A stretch of 49,019 bases of DNA from Pelodictyon luteolum (GCA_020721225.1 DYNE01000013.1:1-49019), one strand, 5' to 3'. Shown: positions 8,705 through 19,147, counted from the first letter of the stretch. A program made the numbers and translations. The notes: generated by a model not told the origin, from the letters alone.

Positions 8705-10248
8705 AGATAGCGCTCATCCATCCCGACGTCCGGTATGCCGATACGGAGCATAACCGCAGGCAACTTGTCGAACTGAACCGGGAGGCGGCCGAAAACGGCG
8801 CGCGGATTCTCGTCAATACCGAGCTGGGGGTTTCGGGCTACAGTTTCAGTTCGCGCGAGGAGGTGGCTCCGTATGCGGAACCGCAGAACGGGCCGACAGC
8901 AAGGGCTCTTGCCGAAATCGCCACGACGCACGGCTGCTATATCGCGCTTGGTTACGCCGAGGAGGATCCGGCTACCGGAATCTATTACAATGCCGTCGCC
9001 GTCATCGGACCTGACGGCATGCCGGTTCTGAACTACAGGAAGATAACCGCAGAGGTCAGGTGGGCGTGTGCGGGAGATCCTCTGCAGCGGAACGTTTTCG
9101 ATACTCCCTGGGGCAGGGTTGGGGTCATGATCTGTTCGGATACCTATTACGGCTCCATACCCAGAATGTCCGCCCTCAGGGGAGCTGACCTGCTGCTGGT
9201 ATCGGCGAACTGGCCTGGAGGATCGCTCGATCCGAAAGAAATATGGCAGGCGAGGGCCCGTGAAAACGGCTTTTTTCTTGCCGCCTGCAACCGTACCGGC
9301 AGGGACAGAACCATGGAGTGCGAAGAGGCCTGCTCCTGCGTTTATGCCGCAGACGGCGGTGTGATGCTCGAAGCGGCTTCCCCCTTTTCAACGGTGTTCC
9401 ATGTCTCGCTTCCCCTCGTGGAGGGGCGAATCCCTTCGGAGCGCGCCGTTCGGCTGCGCCACAGGACGCCGGAACGCTATCGCCCGCTCTATCTCGACAT
9501 GCGCTATGCAGCCGACATGACCGCATACTGCAGGCTTCCCGGGCCCGGGATGCTGCAGCTGCTCTGTCAGCCGGTTCAGGACGGGGCGTTTCCGGAAGAG
9601 CGATGTTTCGAGGGCATGTTCTCCCGATCCGGCTCCGCAAGGCCCGAGCTTGTGGTTTTTTCCGCAATCGGCTCCTGCGGTTTCGAAGAAGCCCGCCTCA
9701 GGCTTCTTGATGCCGCAGGCCGATATGAAACCGCGCTCTGTACCGGTTTTTCCGGCGAAGGCGGCCGGATGCACCTTCTTTTCTGCGACAGCCGGGGCAG
9801 GGTCCGCACCAGGGTTGCCGGGCATGACGATTTTGACTGTATCGATCTCGATCATGCGCGTATCGCCCTGGCGGGCAAGGAGGAGCTGTACCATCCGGAG
9901 GCGGCCATAACGCTCGCAAAAGGGGGATGCGATCTTGTCGTGACGCCGGCGGATTTTCTCGATGATCACGACCAGAGGGTTCTCGGTTCGCGTTCCATCG
10001 AGCAGGTCGCCATCGGGGCTTGCGCTTCGAACCGTTCGTTCGTATCCGTTCCCCCGGTAGAGCACTATCGCTGGGCCGAGAGCTGCGCCGAGGGAGGAGA
10101 GCCCTGTGCCGTACAGCTCGACGTTCCGGCGCTGCGCAGGAAACATTTTTATGACCGTCTCGATACCGCTCTTCTGCTCGGAAACACATCGTCGCCGGAA
10201 GGGACGGTTTCGTCGGAGCACGGGCAAAACACCAATTTCCTCCCATGA
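8692..10248 (+). CDS. Tandem nitrilase-like (carbon-nitrogen hydrolase) protein
   Basis: A 518-residue protein with two nitrilase-superfamily halves. The first half has the full triad: E44 in VNTELGVSGY, K117 in NYRKITAE and C148 in GVMICSDTYYG. The second half (about 315-460) is recognisable by LVVFSA, LYHPEA, GCDLVVTPA and SIEQVAIGACASNRS, but the Glu position is A325 and the Cys position is Gly395/Lys396, so it looks catalytically dead. No signal peptide is seen, so it is probably cytoplasmic. It overlaps cbiZ by 13 nt and cobA by 4 nt, which ties it to corrinoid metabolism. Amide hydrolysis on a corrin side chain, or a nitrile or amide by-product, are possibilities; the substrate is unknown. 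Confidence 0.85.
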   Translation: MEQLKIALIHPDVRYADTEHNRRQLVELNREAAENGARILVNTELGVSGYSFSSREEVAPYAEPQNGPTARALAEIATTHGCYIALGYAEEDPATGIYYNAVAVIGPDGMPVLNYRKITAEVRWACAGDPLQRNVFDTPWGRVGVMICSDTYYGSIPRMSALRGADLLLVSANWPGGSLDPKEIWQARARENGFFLAACNRTGRDRTMECEEACSCVYAADGGVMLEAASPFSTVFHVSLPLVEGRIPSERAVRLRHRTPERYRPLYLDMRYAADMTAYCRLPGPGMLQLLCQPVQDGAFPEERCFEGMFSRSGSARPELVVFSAIGSCGFEEARLRLLDAAGRYETALCTGFSGEGGRMHLLFCDSRGRVRTRVAGHDDFDCIDLDHARIALAGKEELYHPEAAITLAKGGCDLVVTPADFLDDHDQRVLGSRSIEQVAIGACASNRSFVSVPPVEHYRWAESCAEGGEPCAVQLDVPALRRKHFYDRLDTALLLGNTSSPEGTVSSEHGQNTNFLP

Positions 10249-11051
10249 CGCTGATCAAGGAAACCGTAACCATAGCCGGAGCGGGCCCCGGCGATCCGGA
10301 ACTGCTGACCGTGAAGGCCTGGAAACGTCTCAGGGAGGCAGACGTGGTGCTGCACGACGCACTGGTGCCTCCGGCCATACTTGATCTTGTCGGCGCGGAT
10401 GCCGAGGTCATTCATGTCGGAAAGCGGTGCGACGACGGTCAGGACCAGGACCTTCGGCAGGAGAGCATCAATTCGCTCATGATCCGCTGCGCCCTGCAGG
10501 GGAGCAGATGTGTCCGGCTGAAAGCCGGCGATCCGTTCATTTTCGGGCGGGGGGTCGAAGAGGTGCGCGCCCTGCTCCGGCACGGCATCAAGGTGGAGGT
10601 GATTCCCGGCATTACCGCGGGTATCGCGGCCGCCGGCATGCTCCATATCCCGCTGACCGAACGCAACAGGATGCGTTCGGTGCTGTTCTGCACGGGGCAG
10701 GGCGCGCAGTACTCGACGGAACAGTTCAATGCGGTGATGGCGCTCGTCAGGGAGGGGAGTTCGATGGTGCTGTACATGGGCCTGAAAAATCTGGACGAGT
10801 TTGCCGGCCGTCTGCTTGAAAACGGGCTTGCCCCGGAACTTCCGGTTTGCGCCGCATCGAGGGTTTCCTTGCCCGGCCAGCAGCTGGTATGCGGCACGCT
10901 CGCGACCATAGGGCGCGAAGTCCGGGAAAAAGCCATCGGAACTCCGGCCGTTTTCGTGATAGGCGAGCACTCCCTGCCTGTCGGGTTCGGTGAGATTCCA
11001 TACACGCTTGCCGAAGGCGCCGTTCCGGACGACAATCATAATCATCGCTGA
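10245..11051 (+). CDS. cobA: Uroporphyrinogen-III C-methyltransferase (SUMT)
   Basis: Methylates uroporphyrinogen III at C2 and C7 with SAM to precorrin-2, the entry to corrin, siroheme and heme d1 synthesis. Motifs are [18 protein letters not shown] at the N-terminus, VVLHDALV, VRLKAGDPFIFGRG and EVIPGITAG, all standard for CobA/CysG-A. At 268 residues it is a stand-alone SUMT without CysG dehydrogenase or HemD fusion. Precorrin-2 dehydrogenase is not in the window. Start overlaps the preceding stop (ATGA). Confidence 0.95.
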   Translation: MTLIKETVTIAGAGPGDPELLTVKAWKRLREADVVLHDALVPPAILDLVGADAEVIHVGKRCDDGQDQDLRQESINSLMIRCALQGSRCVRLKAGDPFIFGRGVEEVRALLRHGIKVEVIPGITAGIAAAGMLHIPLTERNRMRSVLFCTGQGAQYSTEQFNAVMALVREGSSMVLYMGLKNLDEFAGRLLENGLAPELPVCAASRVSLPGQQLVCGTLATIGREVREKAIGTPAVFVIGEHSLPVGFGEIPYTLAEGAVPDDNHNHR

Positions 11052-11058
11052 AAGCATT

Positions 11059-11985
11059 ATGGGCAGAACACACAGCAAAAGAGAGCAGCGGAACCGCAAG
11101 GCCATCCTGCTCGCGCATTTCGGGACATCCTTTCCCTCTGCGCTTCCCTCGCTCCAGAACATCCGGAAGGAGGTGGTCGGTGCTTTTCCCGGCATTGAAA
11201 CGCGGGTATGCTTCACCTCGAACATGGTGCGCACCATCTGGTCGGGCCGGAGAGCGGAGGCCCGGAAATGGCTGGAACAGGGTGTTCCGGAAGAGATTCT
11301 TTCGGTACAGGGGTTTCTGGGCGCAGTCGGCAATCTGCAGGATCAGGACTACCGCACCATCATCGTGCAGCCTACCCACGTCTATCACGGCGAGCAGTTC
11401 GAGGACCTGAAATCCTGCGTCACCTCGCTCCAGTCGATCCACACCATAAAAAAGGTCTGGGCTCCGTTCGAGCAGATCGTGCTTTCGCGCCCCGCTCTCG
11501 GCACCTACGGGGTTACCCATGACTACCTGGACGATGTCGCCGGAGTTATCGCAGCACTTGGCGACGATGTGGCGCAAGCGAGAGCGAAGAACGCCGCGCT
11601 GCTCTACGTGGCGCACGGCAACGATTTTTTTTCGTCGGGCGTCTTCGGTGAAATGCTGCATATGCTGCGCGGAGCCCATCCGGGGACGGCCATTCATATC
11701 GGCATGCTCGAAGGCTATCCGGGCATCGACGATACCATAGCGGAGATGCTGCGCCGGGAGGGCCGGCGGGTGCTCCTGAAGCCGTTCATGATCACGGCGG
11801 GCGATCATGCCCATCACGATATCGACAACCCCGATCCCGACTCATGGCGAAGCAGGCTCGAAGCCGAAGGGTTCTCTGTCGAAGCCGTCATGGAAGGACT
11901 CGGCTCGAACCGTTCGTTTGCCGCTCTGTTCACCAGAAGAATACAGGAGACCGCACAGGACCATGGGATCGATCTTTTCGCATAG
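11059..11985 (+). CDS. cbiK: Anaerobic sirohydrochlorin cobaltochelatase CbiK
   Basis: Inserts Co2+ into sirohydrochlorin without ATP, the early cobalt step of the anaerobic B12 route. The 308-residue protein has LLAHFGTSFPS near the N-terminus, the metal-site His in QPTHVYHGEQF, YVAHGNDFF and the second His region TAGDHAHHD. No signal peptide is evident from the start at 11059, unlike exported CbiK forms. A reading frame extends upstream to 10990 inside cobA, but 11059 is 7 nt after the cobA stop and gives normal family length. Its presence makes the two CobN chelatases downstream formally redundant. Confidence 0.93.
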   Translation: MGRTHSKREQRNRKAILLAHFGTSFPSALPSLQNIRKEVVGAFPGIETRVCFTSNMVRTIWSGRRAEARKWLEQGVPEEILSVQGFLGAVGNLQDQDYRTIIVQPTHVYHGEQFEDLKSCVTSLQSIHTIKKVWAPFEQIVLSRPALGTYGVTHDYLDDVAGVIAALGDDVAQARAKNAALLYVAHGNDFFSSGVFGEMLHMLRGAHPGTAIHIGMLEGYPGIDDTIAEMLRREGRRVLLKPFMITAGDHAHHDIDNPDPDSWRSRLEAEGFSVEAVMEGLGSNRSFAALFTRRIQETAQDHGIDLFA

Positions 11986-11989
11986 CGGG

Positions 11990-12784
11990 ATGCCCGCCGC
12001 CATGGGCGCTATCGGCAACAGCGCGGCTCCCGCAAGGGATGACGCGCAAGGGGTGCTCTACGGGGTCTCTCTCGGCCCCGGCGAGCCGGAGCTCATCACG
12101 CTCAAGGCGCTGCGGATTCTTGAACGTTCCGAGGTGATCTGCTGCCCCGGCACGCCCGACCGGATGGGCGGGATGGCAAGCCTCGCGCTCGACATACTCC
12201 GCGCTCTCGGGCTGCCCGAAAGCCGGTTCCGGGTCATGGCGGTGCCGATGTTCCGCAACCCGGAGATCGCGGGGAAGAAGTACCCCGAGCATTTCAGCGC
12301 CATAGCCGGAGCGTGCCGCGAGGGAAAAACCGTGGCCGTGGCGAGCGTCGGGGACGCGGGTTTTTTCAGCACCTTCACTCCGTTCATGCAGATGGCCGCC
12401 CGTGAGGGGATTATGTGCCGCGTCGTCGCCGGGGTTCCGGCGTTTCTTGCCGCCGGTGCGGCCGCCTGCATCCCTCTGGCGCTGCATGACGACCGGGTCA
12501 CGGTAGTTGCCATGGCTGCAGGCACCGAGGAACTCGAACGCGCCGTCCAGGCCGGGGGAACGGTTGTCGTCATGAAGCTTTCGACCATTCGGAAGGAGCT
12601 GGTCCCCTGGCTTGAGCGGAGCGGCCACCCCTTTCTTTACGCCGAAAAAGTCGGCATGCCCGGCGAATTCATCACTTCGGATATCCGGCAGCTCCGCCGG
12701 AGGAGCATACCCTATTTTTCGCTGCTGATCTGCTCGCGTCATTGCCCGCAGCCGGCACAGAACATCGAACATAAGGAAGCATGA
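11990..12784 (+). CDS. cbiL: Cobalt-precorrin-2 C20-methyltransferase CbiL
   Basis: SAM-dependent C20 methylation of cobalt-factor II/precorrin-2. The tetrapyrrole-methylase fold is clear: YGVSLGPGEPELITLKALR, VICCPGTP, VASVGDAGFFSTF and VVAGVPAFLAAGA. About 264 residues from the ATG at 11990, 4 nt after cbiK ends. An alternative ATG at 11963 would overlap cbiK by 23 nt, and one at 12002 is also possible; no strong ribosome site decides. Stop overlaps the next start (ATGA). Confidence 0.92.
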   Translation: MPAAMGAIGNSAAPARDDAQGVLYGVSLGPGEPELITLKALRILERSEVICCPGTPDRMGGMASLALDILRALGLPESRFRVMAVPMFRNPEIAGKKYPEHFSAIAGACREGKTVAVASVGDAGFFSTFTPFMQMAAREGIMCRVVAGVPAFLAAGAAACIPLALHDDRVTVVAMAAGTEELERAVQAGGTVVVMKLSTIRKELVPWLERSGHPFLYAEKVGMPGEFITSDIRQLRRRSIPYFSLLICSRHCPQPAQNIEHKEA

Positions 12785-14196
12785 AAGAAGGACGCATAAC
12801 CGTGGTCGGGCTCGGGCCCGGCAGCGAGGAGACGATAACTCCCGAGGTCATGCACGCCCTGCGTTGCGCCGATGCCGTGGTTGGCTACCGGGTCTACATG
12901 CAGGCGATCGATCGCCTGCTGCCCGATCGTGCGATCCGCGTGACGGGCGGCATGACCGAAGAGGTGGCGCGTGTCGAAAAAGCGTTCGCCCTGGCAGCCG
13001 AGGGGCTGCATGTGGTTGTGGCGAGTTCGGGCGACGCAGGTATTTACGGCATGGCTCCGCTTGTTTTCGAAATGCATGCGCGGGAACCCTACGCCGGAAT
13101 CGCCGTTGCGGTTCTGCCCGGCATCAGCGCCTTTCAGGCGGCGGCCGCCCGGTTGGGCGCTCCGATCAGCCATGACTTCTGCGTTATCTCGCTTTCCGAT
13201 CTCATGACCCCCTGGCCGGTTATCGAGCGCCGGATCAGGGCGGCAGCGGACGCCGATTTCGTTACGGCAATCTACAATCCGAAAAGCCGCGGGCGGTACT
13301 GGCAGATTCACCGTCTGAAGGAGCTTTTTCTGCGGAGCCGCAGCGCCGGAACGCCTCTGGGCATAGCCCGCAATGTCGGGCGTGCGGACGAGTCGCTCCT
13401 GCTCACCACGCTTGGAGCGTTCGATCCGGACTCCCTTGACATGTTTTCAGTCATGCTGATAGGCAACGCTGCCACCTTCGCTGCCCGCGGCAGCATGATC
13501 ACGCCGAGAGGCTACCGCCTGCAGGAGAGCGGCGAAGCGCCGCACGGCGTCGGACAGTCAATCATGATCGAAAGCTTCCGCACCATCGCCGGCATGCTGA
13601 AGCGGGGAGGCGATCATCCGCCCGACATGCTGTGGGCGCTTATCCATACCATCCACACAACGGCGGATTTCGAGTTCGAGGAGCTGTTTTACGCTTCGCC
13701 GGGAGCGATAGCTTCCTGGCACCGGCAGCTCACTGCCGGTGGTGCGGAGATCGTGACCGACGTCACCATGGTGCAGTCGGGACTGCGCAAGGCCGCCCTG
13801 GAGCGTTACGGCATATCGGTCTGCTGTTATCTCGGCGACTCCAGGGTTCCGGAGATGGCCGAAAAGCTGGGGATAACCCGTTCCCAGGCAGGCATGCGGC
13901 TTGCCGCAAGGGAGCATCCCCATGCGCTTTTTGTGATCGGCAACGCTCCGACCGCGCTCATGGAGGCGGCCAATCTGCTGCATCGGGGGAGCTTTTCGCC
14001 AATGGGCGTGATCGGCGCTCCGGTCGGTTTCGTGCATGTCGTCGAGTCGAAACTGCGTCTGAAAGCCGCCTGCGGCAAGACGCCGATTGCCGTGATCGAG
14101 GGACGCAAGGGGGGAAGCGCCGTTGCCGCCACCATCGTCAACGCTGCCATGAGTCTCGACGACGCCCGAACCATGAAGCCCGGCCGCGATGTCTGA
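12781..14196 (+). CDS. cbiHC: CbiH-CbiC fusion (C17-methyltransferase and precorrin-8 methylmutase)
   Basis: A 471-residue two-domain protein. Residues 1-245 are CbiH/CobJ, which methylates C17 and contracts the ring: TVVGLGPGSEETITPEV, VVGYRVYMQAI, SSGDAGIYGMA, AVLPGISAFQAAAARLGAP and AIYNPKSRGR. Residues about 260-460 are CbiC/CobH, which moves the C11 methyl to C12: ALIHTIHTTADFEFEE with the candidate catalytic His, TDVTMVQSGLRK, FVIGNAPTALM and VGFVHVVESK. A good AAGGA lies upstream of the start. The two activities are non-consecutive in the pathway, so the fusion probably aids complex formation or co-regulation rather than direct channelling (inference). Confidence 0.93.
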   Translation: MKEGRITVVGLGPGSEETITPEVMHALRCADAVVGYRVYMQAIDRLLPDRAIRVTGGMTEEVARVEKAFALAAEGLHVVVASSGDAGIYGMAPLVFEMHAREPYAGIAVAVLPGISAFQAAAARLGAPISHDFCVISLSDLMTPWPVIERRIRAAADADFVTAIYNPKSRGRYWQIHRLKELFLRSRSAGTPLGIARNVGRADESLLLTTLGAFDPDSLDMFSVMLIGNAATFAARGSMITPRGYRLQESGEAPHGVGQSIMIESFRTIAGMLKRGGDHPPDMLWALIHTIHTTADFEFEELFYASPGAIASWHRQLTAGGAEIVTDVTMVQSGLRKAALERYGISVCCYLGDSRVPEMAEKLGITRSQAGMRLAAREHPHALFVIGNAPTALMEAANLLHRGSFSPMGVIGAPVGFVHVVESKLRLKAACGKTPIAVIEGRKGGSAVAATIVNAAMSLDDARTMKPGRDV

Positions 14197-15403
14197 ACAG
14201 TTCACCCTCATCGGTATCGGCGACAGCCGCAGTCCGGAACTCTCGCGTGAAGCCCGCGAAGTTCTCCTGTCTCACCGGGTTTTTGCCGGCGGCGTCCGTC
14301 ATCGCGCCATCGTCGCCAGCCTGCTGCCTTCGGGGTATCGCTGGATCACCATCTCGCCGCCGCTTGACGGAGTGCTCGCTTCTCTTGGCGCGGAGCCGGA
14401 ACCGGTAGCGGTTTTTACATCGGGAGACCCCTTCTTCTACGGTTTCGGTGCGACATTGCAGCGCGTTTTTCCGCACGCCGCCTTACGCTGTTTTCCGTTT
14501 TTTCACTCCCTCCAGCTGCTTGCCCACCGGATGCTGCTGCCCTACCAGGAGATGCGCCATGCCTCTCTGACCGGTCGCGGATGGCAGGAACTGGACCGTC
14601 TTCTGATCGCCGGTTCCCCGCTTATAGGAGTGCTTACCGACAGCAGGAAAACCCCTGCGGCCATCGCGTCGCGGCTGCTCGATTTCGGCTTTACGGAGTA
14701 CGTCATGGTTGTCGGCGAGGCGCTCGGCGGCCCCGAAGAGCGGGTGCGCCCCTTCAGGCCGGAGGATGCGGCCGATGAGGATTTCCACTCGCTCAATTGC
14801 GTTCTGCTCATGGCCGAAGAGCCTCCCTGGCGATCGTTCGGCATAGGCGAAGCGGAATTCGAGGGGCTTCCCGGTCGTCCCGACATGATCACGAAAATGC
14901 CGGTACGCATGGCCACGCTTTCGCGACTGAACCTTGTCAATGCCGGGACTTTCTGGGATATCGGCTTCTGCACCGGGTCGGTCTCGATCGAAGCGAAACG
15001 GCTGACGCCGGATCTCGAGGTGACCGCATTCGAGCGGCGTCCGGAGTGCGAAGCGATATTCAGGAGCAATTGCAGAAGGTTCAGGGTCCCGGGCATCAGA
15101 ACGGTGATGGGCGATTTTCTCGATCAGCGGCATGAGATCTATGCGGGCGGGGACGGCACACTCGATGCGGTCTTCATCGGAGGGCATGGCGGACGGCTTC
15201 GGGAGGTGTTTGCCGTTCTCGACCGTATGCTGTCGCCGGGAGGCCGCGTTGCGGTGAATGCCGTACAGCAGAGCACGCTCGACGTATTCCGCTCACTGAC
15301 GGCAGGCTCCGGCTACCGGCAGCTCGAGGAGCTCCGCATCGTATCGGGCAGCCACCATCCCATAACCATCGCTGCGGCGGAAAAGAACGGAACACCATCA
15401 TGA
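14189..15403 (+). CDS. cbiET: CbiE-CbiT fusion (CobL-like C5,C15-methyltransferase/decarboxylase)
   Basis: A 404-residue fusion equivalent to CobL. Residues 1-210 (CbiE, methylation at C5) show [34 protein letters not shown] and [14 protein letters not shown]. Residues about 225-404 (CbiT, methylation at C15 and C12 acetate decarboxylation) have the entry [17 protein letters not shown] and SAM loop [14 protein letters not shown]. The loop reads GFCTG where GAGTG is common. It overlaps the upstream fusion by 8 nt and the downstream one by 4 nt. Confidence 0.93.
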   Translation: MSEQFTLIGIGDSRSPELSREAREVLLSHRVFAGGVRHRAIVASLLPSGYRWITISPPLDGVLASLGAEPEPVAVFTSGDPFFYGFGATLQRVFPHAALRCFPFFHSLQLLAHRMLLPYQEMRHASLTGRGWQELDRLLIAGSPLIGVLTDSRKTPAAIASRLLDFGFTEYVMVVGEALGGPEERVRPFRPEDAADEDFHSLNCVLLMAEEPPWRSFGIGEAEFEGLPGRPDMITKMPVRMATLSRLNLVNAGTFWDIGFCTGSVSIEAKRLTPDLEVTAFERRPECEAIFRSNCRRFRVPGIRTVMGDFLDQRHEIYAGGDGTLDAVFIGGHGGRLREVFAVLDRMLSPGGRVAVNAVQQSTLDVFRSLTAGSGYRQLEELRIVSGSHHPITIAAAEKNGTPS

Positions 15404-17283
15404 AACACCATACCATCACCATTGCCGCGCTTACCGGAAAGGGCGCAGCGGTTGCCCGAAACCTTCGGGACTATCTTTCGGGAGAACCCGGTTGCCGGGT
15501 CGAAATCATTTCCGCAAGGGAGGGCGAGGGATTGCTGAAAGTGCCTTCGATCGCCGGCCATGTTCGTCAGAAGTTCATGAACCGGGATGCGTTTATATTC
15601 ATCGGCTCGCTCGGCATATGCGTCCGCGCGATCGCTCCCGTCATAGGAGACAAGAGATGCGATCCGGCCGTCGTGAACTGCGACGAAAACGGCCTTTTCG
15701 TCCAGCCGGTGCTCTCCGGCCACAGGGGTGGCGCCAACGATCTCGCCCTGCGCCTCTCCCGTCATCTCGGCGCCCAGCCGGTCGTCACCACGTCGAGCGA
15801 CGTCCAGGGCCTCTGGCCTCTCGATATTCTCGGCCGCCAGGAGGGATGGAGCGTGGAGCCGTGGGGAAGCCGCTCGATGACCTTCATGATGGCGGACTAT
15901 GTGAACCACGCGCGCACCGCGCTTCTGCTCGACGTGCGCGACCGGGTGACGGAGATGCTGGAGCGCACGAAACCGGAGTTCGTCGATATCTACTACGACT
16001 ACCGGGCAATACCGTTCGACTCGTACGCGCTGCTGCTTGCCGTGACGCACCGGCGGTACGAACCTCCGGTTCCGGCTGTCTTCTACCGCCCGAAAGTGCT
16101 CTGTGTCGGGCTCGGATGTGAAAAGAACATCGATTCCCGCGGCTTCATAGACGCCTTCGAGGCAGGGTTTCTGCAGCTTGGCCTTTCGCCCCTGTCGATC
16201 CGTTCGCTGGGCTCCATCGATCTGAAGGCCGACGAACCGGCTTTTGTGGAACTTTCCGGCAAACTGCAGATACCGTTTCACTGCTTTTCCGCCGAAGATC
16301 TCGGCCGTGTGGACGGCGTGCCCAATCCGTCCGCGACGGTGATGCGGAAAATCGGCGTGCCGAGCGTAGCCGAAGCCGCTTCAGCCCTGCTTGCCGGAAG
16401 TGCCGGCTGGATCGCGGAGAAGCGGAAATGCGCCATACCCGGCGCTGCCGCAGGCTCTCCCCGGTTCTTCACCATGGCCGTAAGCCTTGCAGCCGGTGCG
16501 GCCAGGGAGGGATTGATCGCCATCGTGGGGGCGGGCCCCGGCGATCCCGAACTGATTACCCTTCGTGGAAGACGGTATCTGGAGCGGGCCGATCTGATTC
16601 TCTATGCCGGAAGTCTCGTTCCGGAAAAACTTACCCATGCGGCAAAACCCGGAGCGCTCGTCAGAAGTTCGGCCGGTATGGCCCTTGAGGAACAGATGGA
16701 GCTTATGCGGCGATTCTGTCGTGAAGGGAAGTTCGTCGTCAGACTCCATACCGGCGACCCATCCATTTACGGTGCGATTCAGGAGCAGATGGAACTGTTC
16801 GACGAATTCGGAATGCGCTATGAGATCGTACCGGGCGTCTCATCGTTTCAGGCCGCAGCGGCTGCCCTCCAGGCGGAATTCACCATCCCCGAAACGGTAC
16901 AGACTATCATTCTTACACGGGGGGAAGGACGTACCCCCGTTCCTGAAAAAGAGCGATTGTCGGAACTTGCCAGATCGAGGAGCACCATGTGCATCTACCT
17001 GAGCGCAGGAATTGCCCGGAAAGTACAGGAAGAGCTTATGCAGCACTATCCGCCGGAAACGCCTGTTGCGGCATGTTACCGGCTGACATGGGATGACGAG
17101 GTGATTCTTCGTGGCGAACTGTCGGGTCTTGAAGATCTTGTCATCCGGCTCGGCAAAGACAATACCGTCCTGATCGTGGTCGGCATTGCTCTCACGGTTC
17201 GCGGAAAACGATCGAAGCTCTATCATCCCGTTTTTTCGCACGGGTACAGACCGGAAAACGGCGTAAAGGAGGTTCATCCATGA
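15400..17283 (+). CDS. cbiGF: CbiG-CbiF fusion (precorrin-5A hydrolase and C11-methyltransferase)
   Basis: A 627-residue fusion of two sequential activities. Residues 1-365 are CbiG, which opens the delta-lactone and releases acetaldehyde in the anaerobic route: [38 protein letters not shown] (read in two parts) and the C-terminal [16 protein letters not shown]. Residues from about 372 are CbiF/CobM, methylating C11: [48 protein letters not shown] and [17 protein letters not shown]. CbiG marks the oxygen-independent pathway. Stop overlaps cbiJ start by 4 nt. Confidence 0.94.
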   Translation: MKHHTITIAALTGKGAAVARNLRDYLSGEPGCRVEIISAREGEGLLKVPSIAGHVRQKFMNRDAFIFIGSLGICVRAIAPVIGDKRCDPAVVNCDENGLFVQPVLSGHRGGANDLALRLSRHLGAQPVVTTSSDVQGLWPLDILGRQEGWSVEPWGSRSMTFMMADYVNHARTALLLDVRDRVTEMLERTKPEFVDIYYDYRAIPFDSYALLLAVTHRRYEPPVPAVFYRPKVLCVGLGCEKNIDSRGFIDAFEAGFLQLGLSPLSIRSLGSIDLKADEPAFVELSGKLQIPFHCFSAEDLGRVDGVPNPSATVMRKIGVPSVAEAASALLAGSAGWIAEKRKCAIPGAAAGSPRFFTMAVSLAAGAAREGLIAIVGAGPGDPELITLRGRRYLERADLILYAGSLVPEKLTHAAKPGALVRSSAGMALEEQMELMRRFCREGKFVVRLHTGDPSIYGAIQEQMELFDEFGMRYEIVPGVSSFQAAAAALQAEFTIPETVQTIILTRGEGRTPVPEKERLSELARSRSTMCIYLSAGIARKVQEELMQHYPPETPVAACYRLTWDDEVILRGELSGLEDLVIRLGKDNTVLIVVGIALTVRGKRSKLYHPVFSHGYRPENGVKEVHP

Positions 17284-18053
17284 TCATGCTGTTCGGAGGA
17301 ACGACGGAGGGACGTATCGTGGCAAAGCTTCTTGACGATATGGGGTTGCACTATCTTTACTCCACAAAAACCGCTTCGACGGGATTTTCCATGACACATG
17401 GCGAATCCCGGAATGGGCCGCTCAATGATATGACCATGGTGGCATTGCTGTTCGAACGAAAGATCGGACTTGTCATCGATGCCGCACATCCTTTCGCGAT
17501 TGGCCTCCACCGGACGATTGCCAGGGCATCGGGAACGCTTGGGATTCCGGTTATCAGGTTCGAGCGGGACTACAGTCTCGATTCCGGACTTCTCGATCCG
17601 AAGCGAGTGCGTTATGCCGATTCGTTTGCCGCAGCTATCGGATTGCTCACAATCATGAATCCCGGACTCGTATTGGCCTCGACAGGTGTACAGACCATAG
17701 CGATGCTACGCCCCTACTGGCAGTCGCAGCGCATGATGGTAAGGATACTCGAAAGCGAGCGGTCGCTCGAAATTGCCCGAAGCGCCGGGTTTCCCCCTGA
17801 AAATCTGATACGAATGACGCCGTCCGGAAGTCAGGAGGAAGAGGTATCGATCATCCGGACTTTCTGCATCGACTGCCTTTTATGCAAGGAGAACGGAACA
17901 TCCGGTTTCCTTCCGGTCAAGCTTGCGGCGGCCAGGGCCTGTGGTATTTCCGTTATCATCGTGCGTCGTCCGGACCTGCCGGCGATGTTCAGAACCGTAA
18001 CGTCGCCGGACCGGTTGCGGCAGGCGGTGATCAATACCCTGGAGGGACAATGA
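17280..18053 (+). CDS. cbiJ: Cobalt-precorrin-6A reductase CbiJ
   Basis: NAD(P)H-dependent reduction of the corrin macrocycle. The 257-residue protein opens with [16 protein letters not shown], has the family motif [16 protein letters not shown], and later [14 protein letters not shown] strong AAGGAGG ribosome site lies before the ATG at 17280, and the start overlaps the previous stop. It is followed by cbiD with another ATGA overlap. Confidence 0.92.
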   Translation: MIMLFGGTTEGRIVAKLLDDMGLHYLYSTKTASTGFSMTHGESRNGPLNDMTMVALLFERKIGLVIDAAHPFAIGLHRTIARASGTLGIPVIRFERDYSLDSGLLDPKRVRYADSFAAAIGLLTIMNPGLVLASTGVQTIAMLRPYWQSQRMMVRILESERSLEIARSAGFPPENLIRMTPSGSQEEEVSIIRTFCIDCLLCKENGTSGFLPVKLAAARACGISVIIVRRPDLPAMFRTVTSPDRLRQAVINTLEGQ

Positions 18054-19147
18054 TCTCTGCCGCAAGAGGGTTGAGAACCGGTTATACTACCGGAGCCTGT
18101 GCTGCAGCAGCAACAAAAGCGTCGCTTTCCATGCTTCTTTGCTCCATCTTCAACAACAACGTGAGCATTGCGCTTCCCGGCGGAGAGATCGCAATTTTCG
18201 CCGCGACCCTTCTCAGCCATTCCGGTACAAAGGCTGTGACCTGCGTGAAAAAGGACGGCGGCGACGATCCTGATGTGACCAGCGGGCTCTCGATCTGCAG
18301 CGAAGTGTCGCTTCGTCCCGATCTTCAGGACGGAACCGTCCTGTTCCTGCACGGGGAGGGGGTCGGGACCGTAACCCTTGCCGGTCTCGGCATTCCGCTC
18401 GGGGATCCGGCCATCAACCCCGTACCGAGAACCATGATAACCGGAGTCGTACGGACGCTTCTGGACAGGTACGGGGTTTCGGGCGGCGCCTCGGTCCGCA
18501 TATCGGTTCCGGGCGGCGCCGCGCTGGCCGAAAAAACCATGAACGCGCGGCTCGGCGTGCTTGGCGGCATTTCAATCATCGGAACGAGCGGCATCGTCGT
18601 GCCGTATTCCGGGCAGGCCTACCTCGACTCGATCCGGAGGGCGTTGCAGGTCGCCGCGGAAAACGGATGCCGCGAACTGGCCATTTCGGCCGGAGCCCGG
18701 AGCGAAAACGCGCTCCGGAGCGTATTCCCTGGCCTTCCGGAGCAGGCCTTCATCCATTACGGCAACAGGATCGGCAAAACGCTTGAAATGATTGGCGATA
18801 TCGGCGGCTTCGAGCGGGTTGTCGTCGGGGTCATGCTTGCGAAGTCCACCAAGCTCGCGCAGGGGGAGCTCGATCTGTCGAGCCGGAGCGTCGGGCTCGA
18901 CAGGGAGTTTATCGCAGGGCTCGCCGCAAAAACAGGATATCCGGAGAGCACAGGGGAGAGCATCATGGAGAGGGAACTGGTGCGCAGCGTCGTGGAGCTT
19001 ATTCCGTTCAGGGCGCATGAGCCCTTCTACCGGGAACTTGCCGAAGCATGCAGGAGCACCTGTGCGTCGGTGATTCCCTCCATCGGGCTCACCTTTGTGC
19101 TGATCAGTCAGGAGCACGGCTGCATCGTCTGCCCGGATAACCGATAA
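18050..19147 (+). CDS. cbiD: Cobalt-precorrin-5B C1-methyltransferase CbiD
   Basis: The anaerobic-route C1 methyltransferase. The N-terminus LRTGYTTGACAAAATKA is diagnostic, followed by VKKDGGDDPDVTSG, GEGVGTVTLAGLGIPLGDPA, NPVPRTMI and LGGISIIGTSGIVVPYS. At 365 residues it is the normal length. The start at 18050 overlaps the cbiJ stop; the frame extends upstream to 17882 but only as a shadow of cbiJ. Together with CbiG and CbiK it fixes the pathway as anaerobic. Confidence 0.94.
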   Translation: MISAARGLRTGYTTGACAAAATKASLSMLLCSIFNNNVSIALPGGEIAIFAATLLSHSGTKAVTCVKKDGGDDPDVTSGLSICSEVSLRPDLQDGTVLFLHGEGVGTVTLAGLGIPLGDPAINPVPRTMITGVVRTLLDRYGVSGGASVRISVPGGAALAEKTMNARLGVLGGISIIGTSGIVVPYSGQAYLDSIRRALQVAAENGCRELAISAGARSENALRSVFPGLPEQAFIHYGNRIGKTLEMIGDIGGFERVVVGVMLAKSTKLAQGELDLSSRSVGLDREFIAGLAAKTGYPESTGESIMERELVRSVVELIPFRAHEPFYRELAEACRSTCASVIPSIGLTFVLISQEHGCIVCPDNR

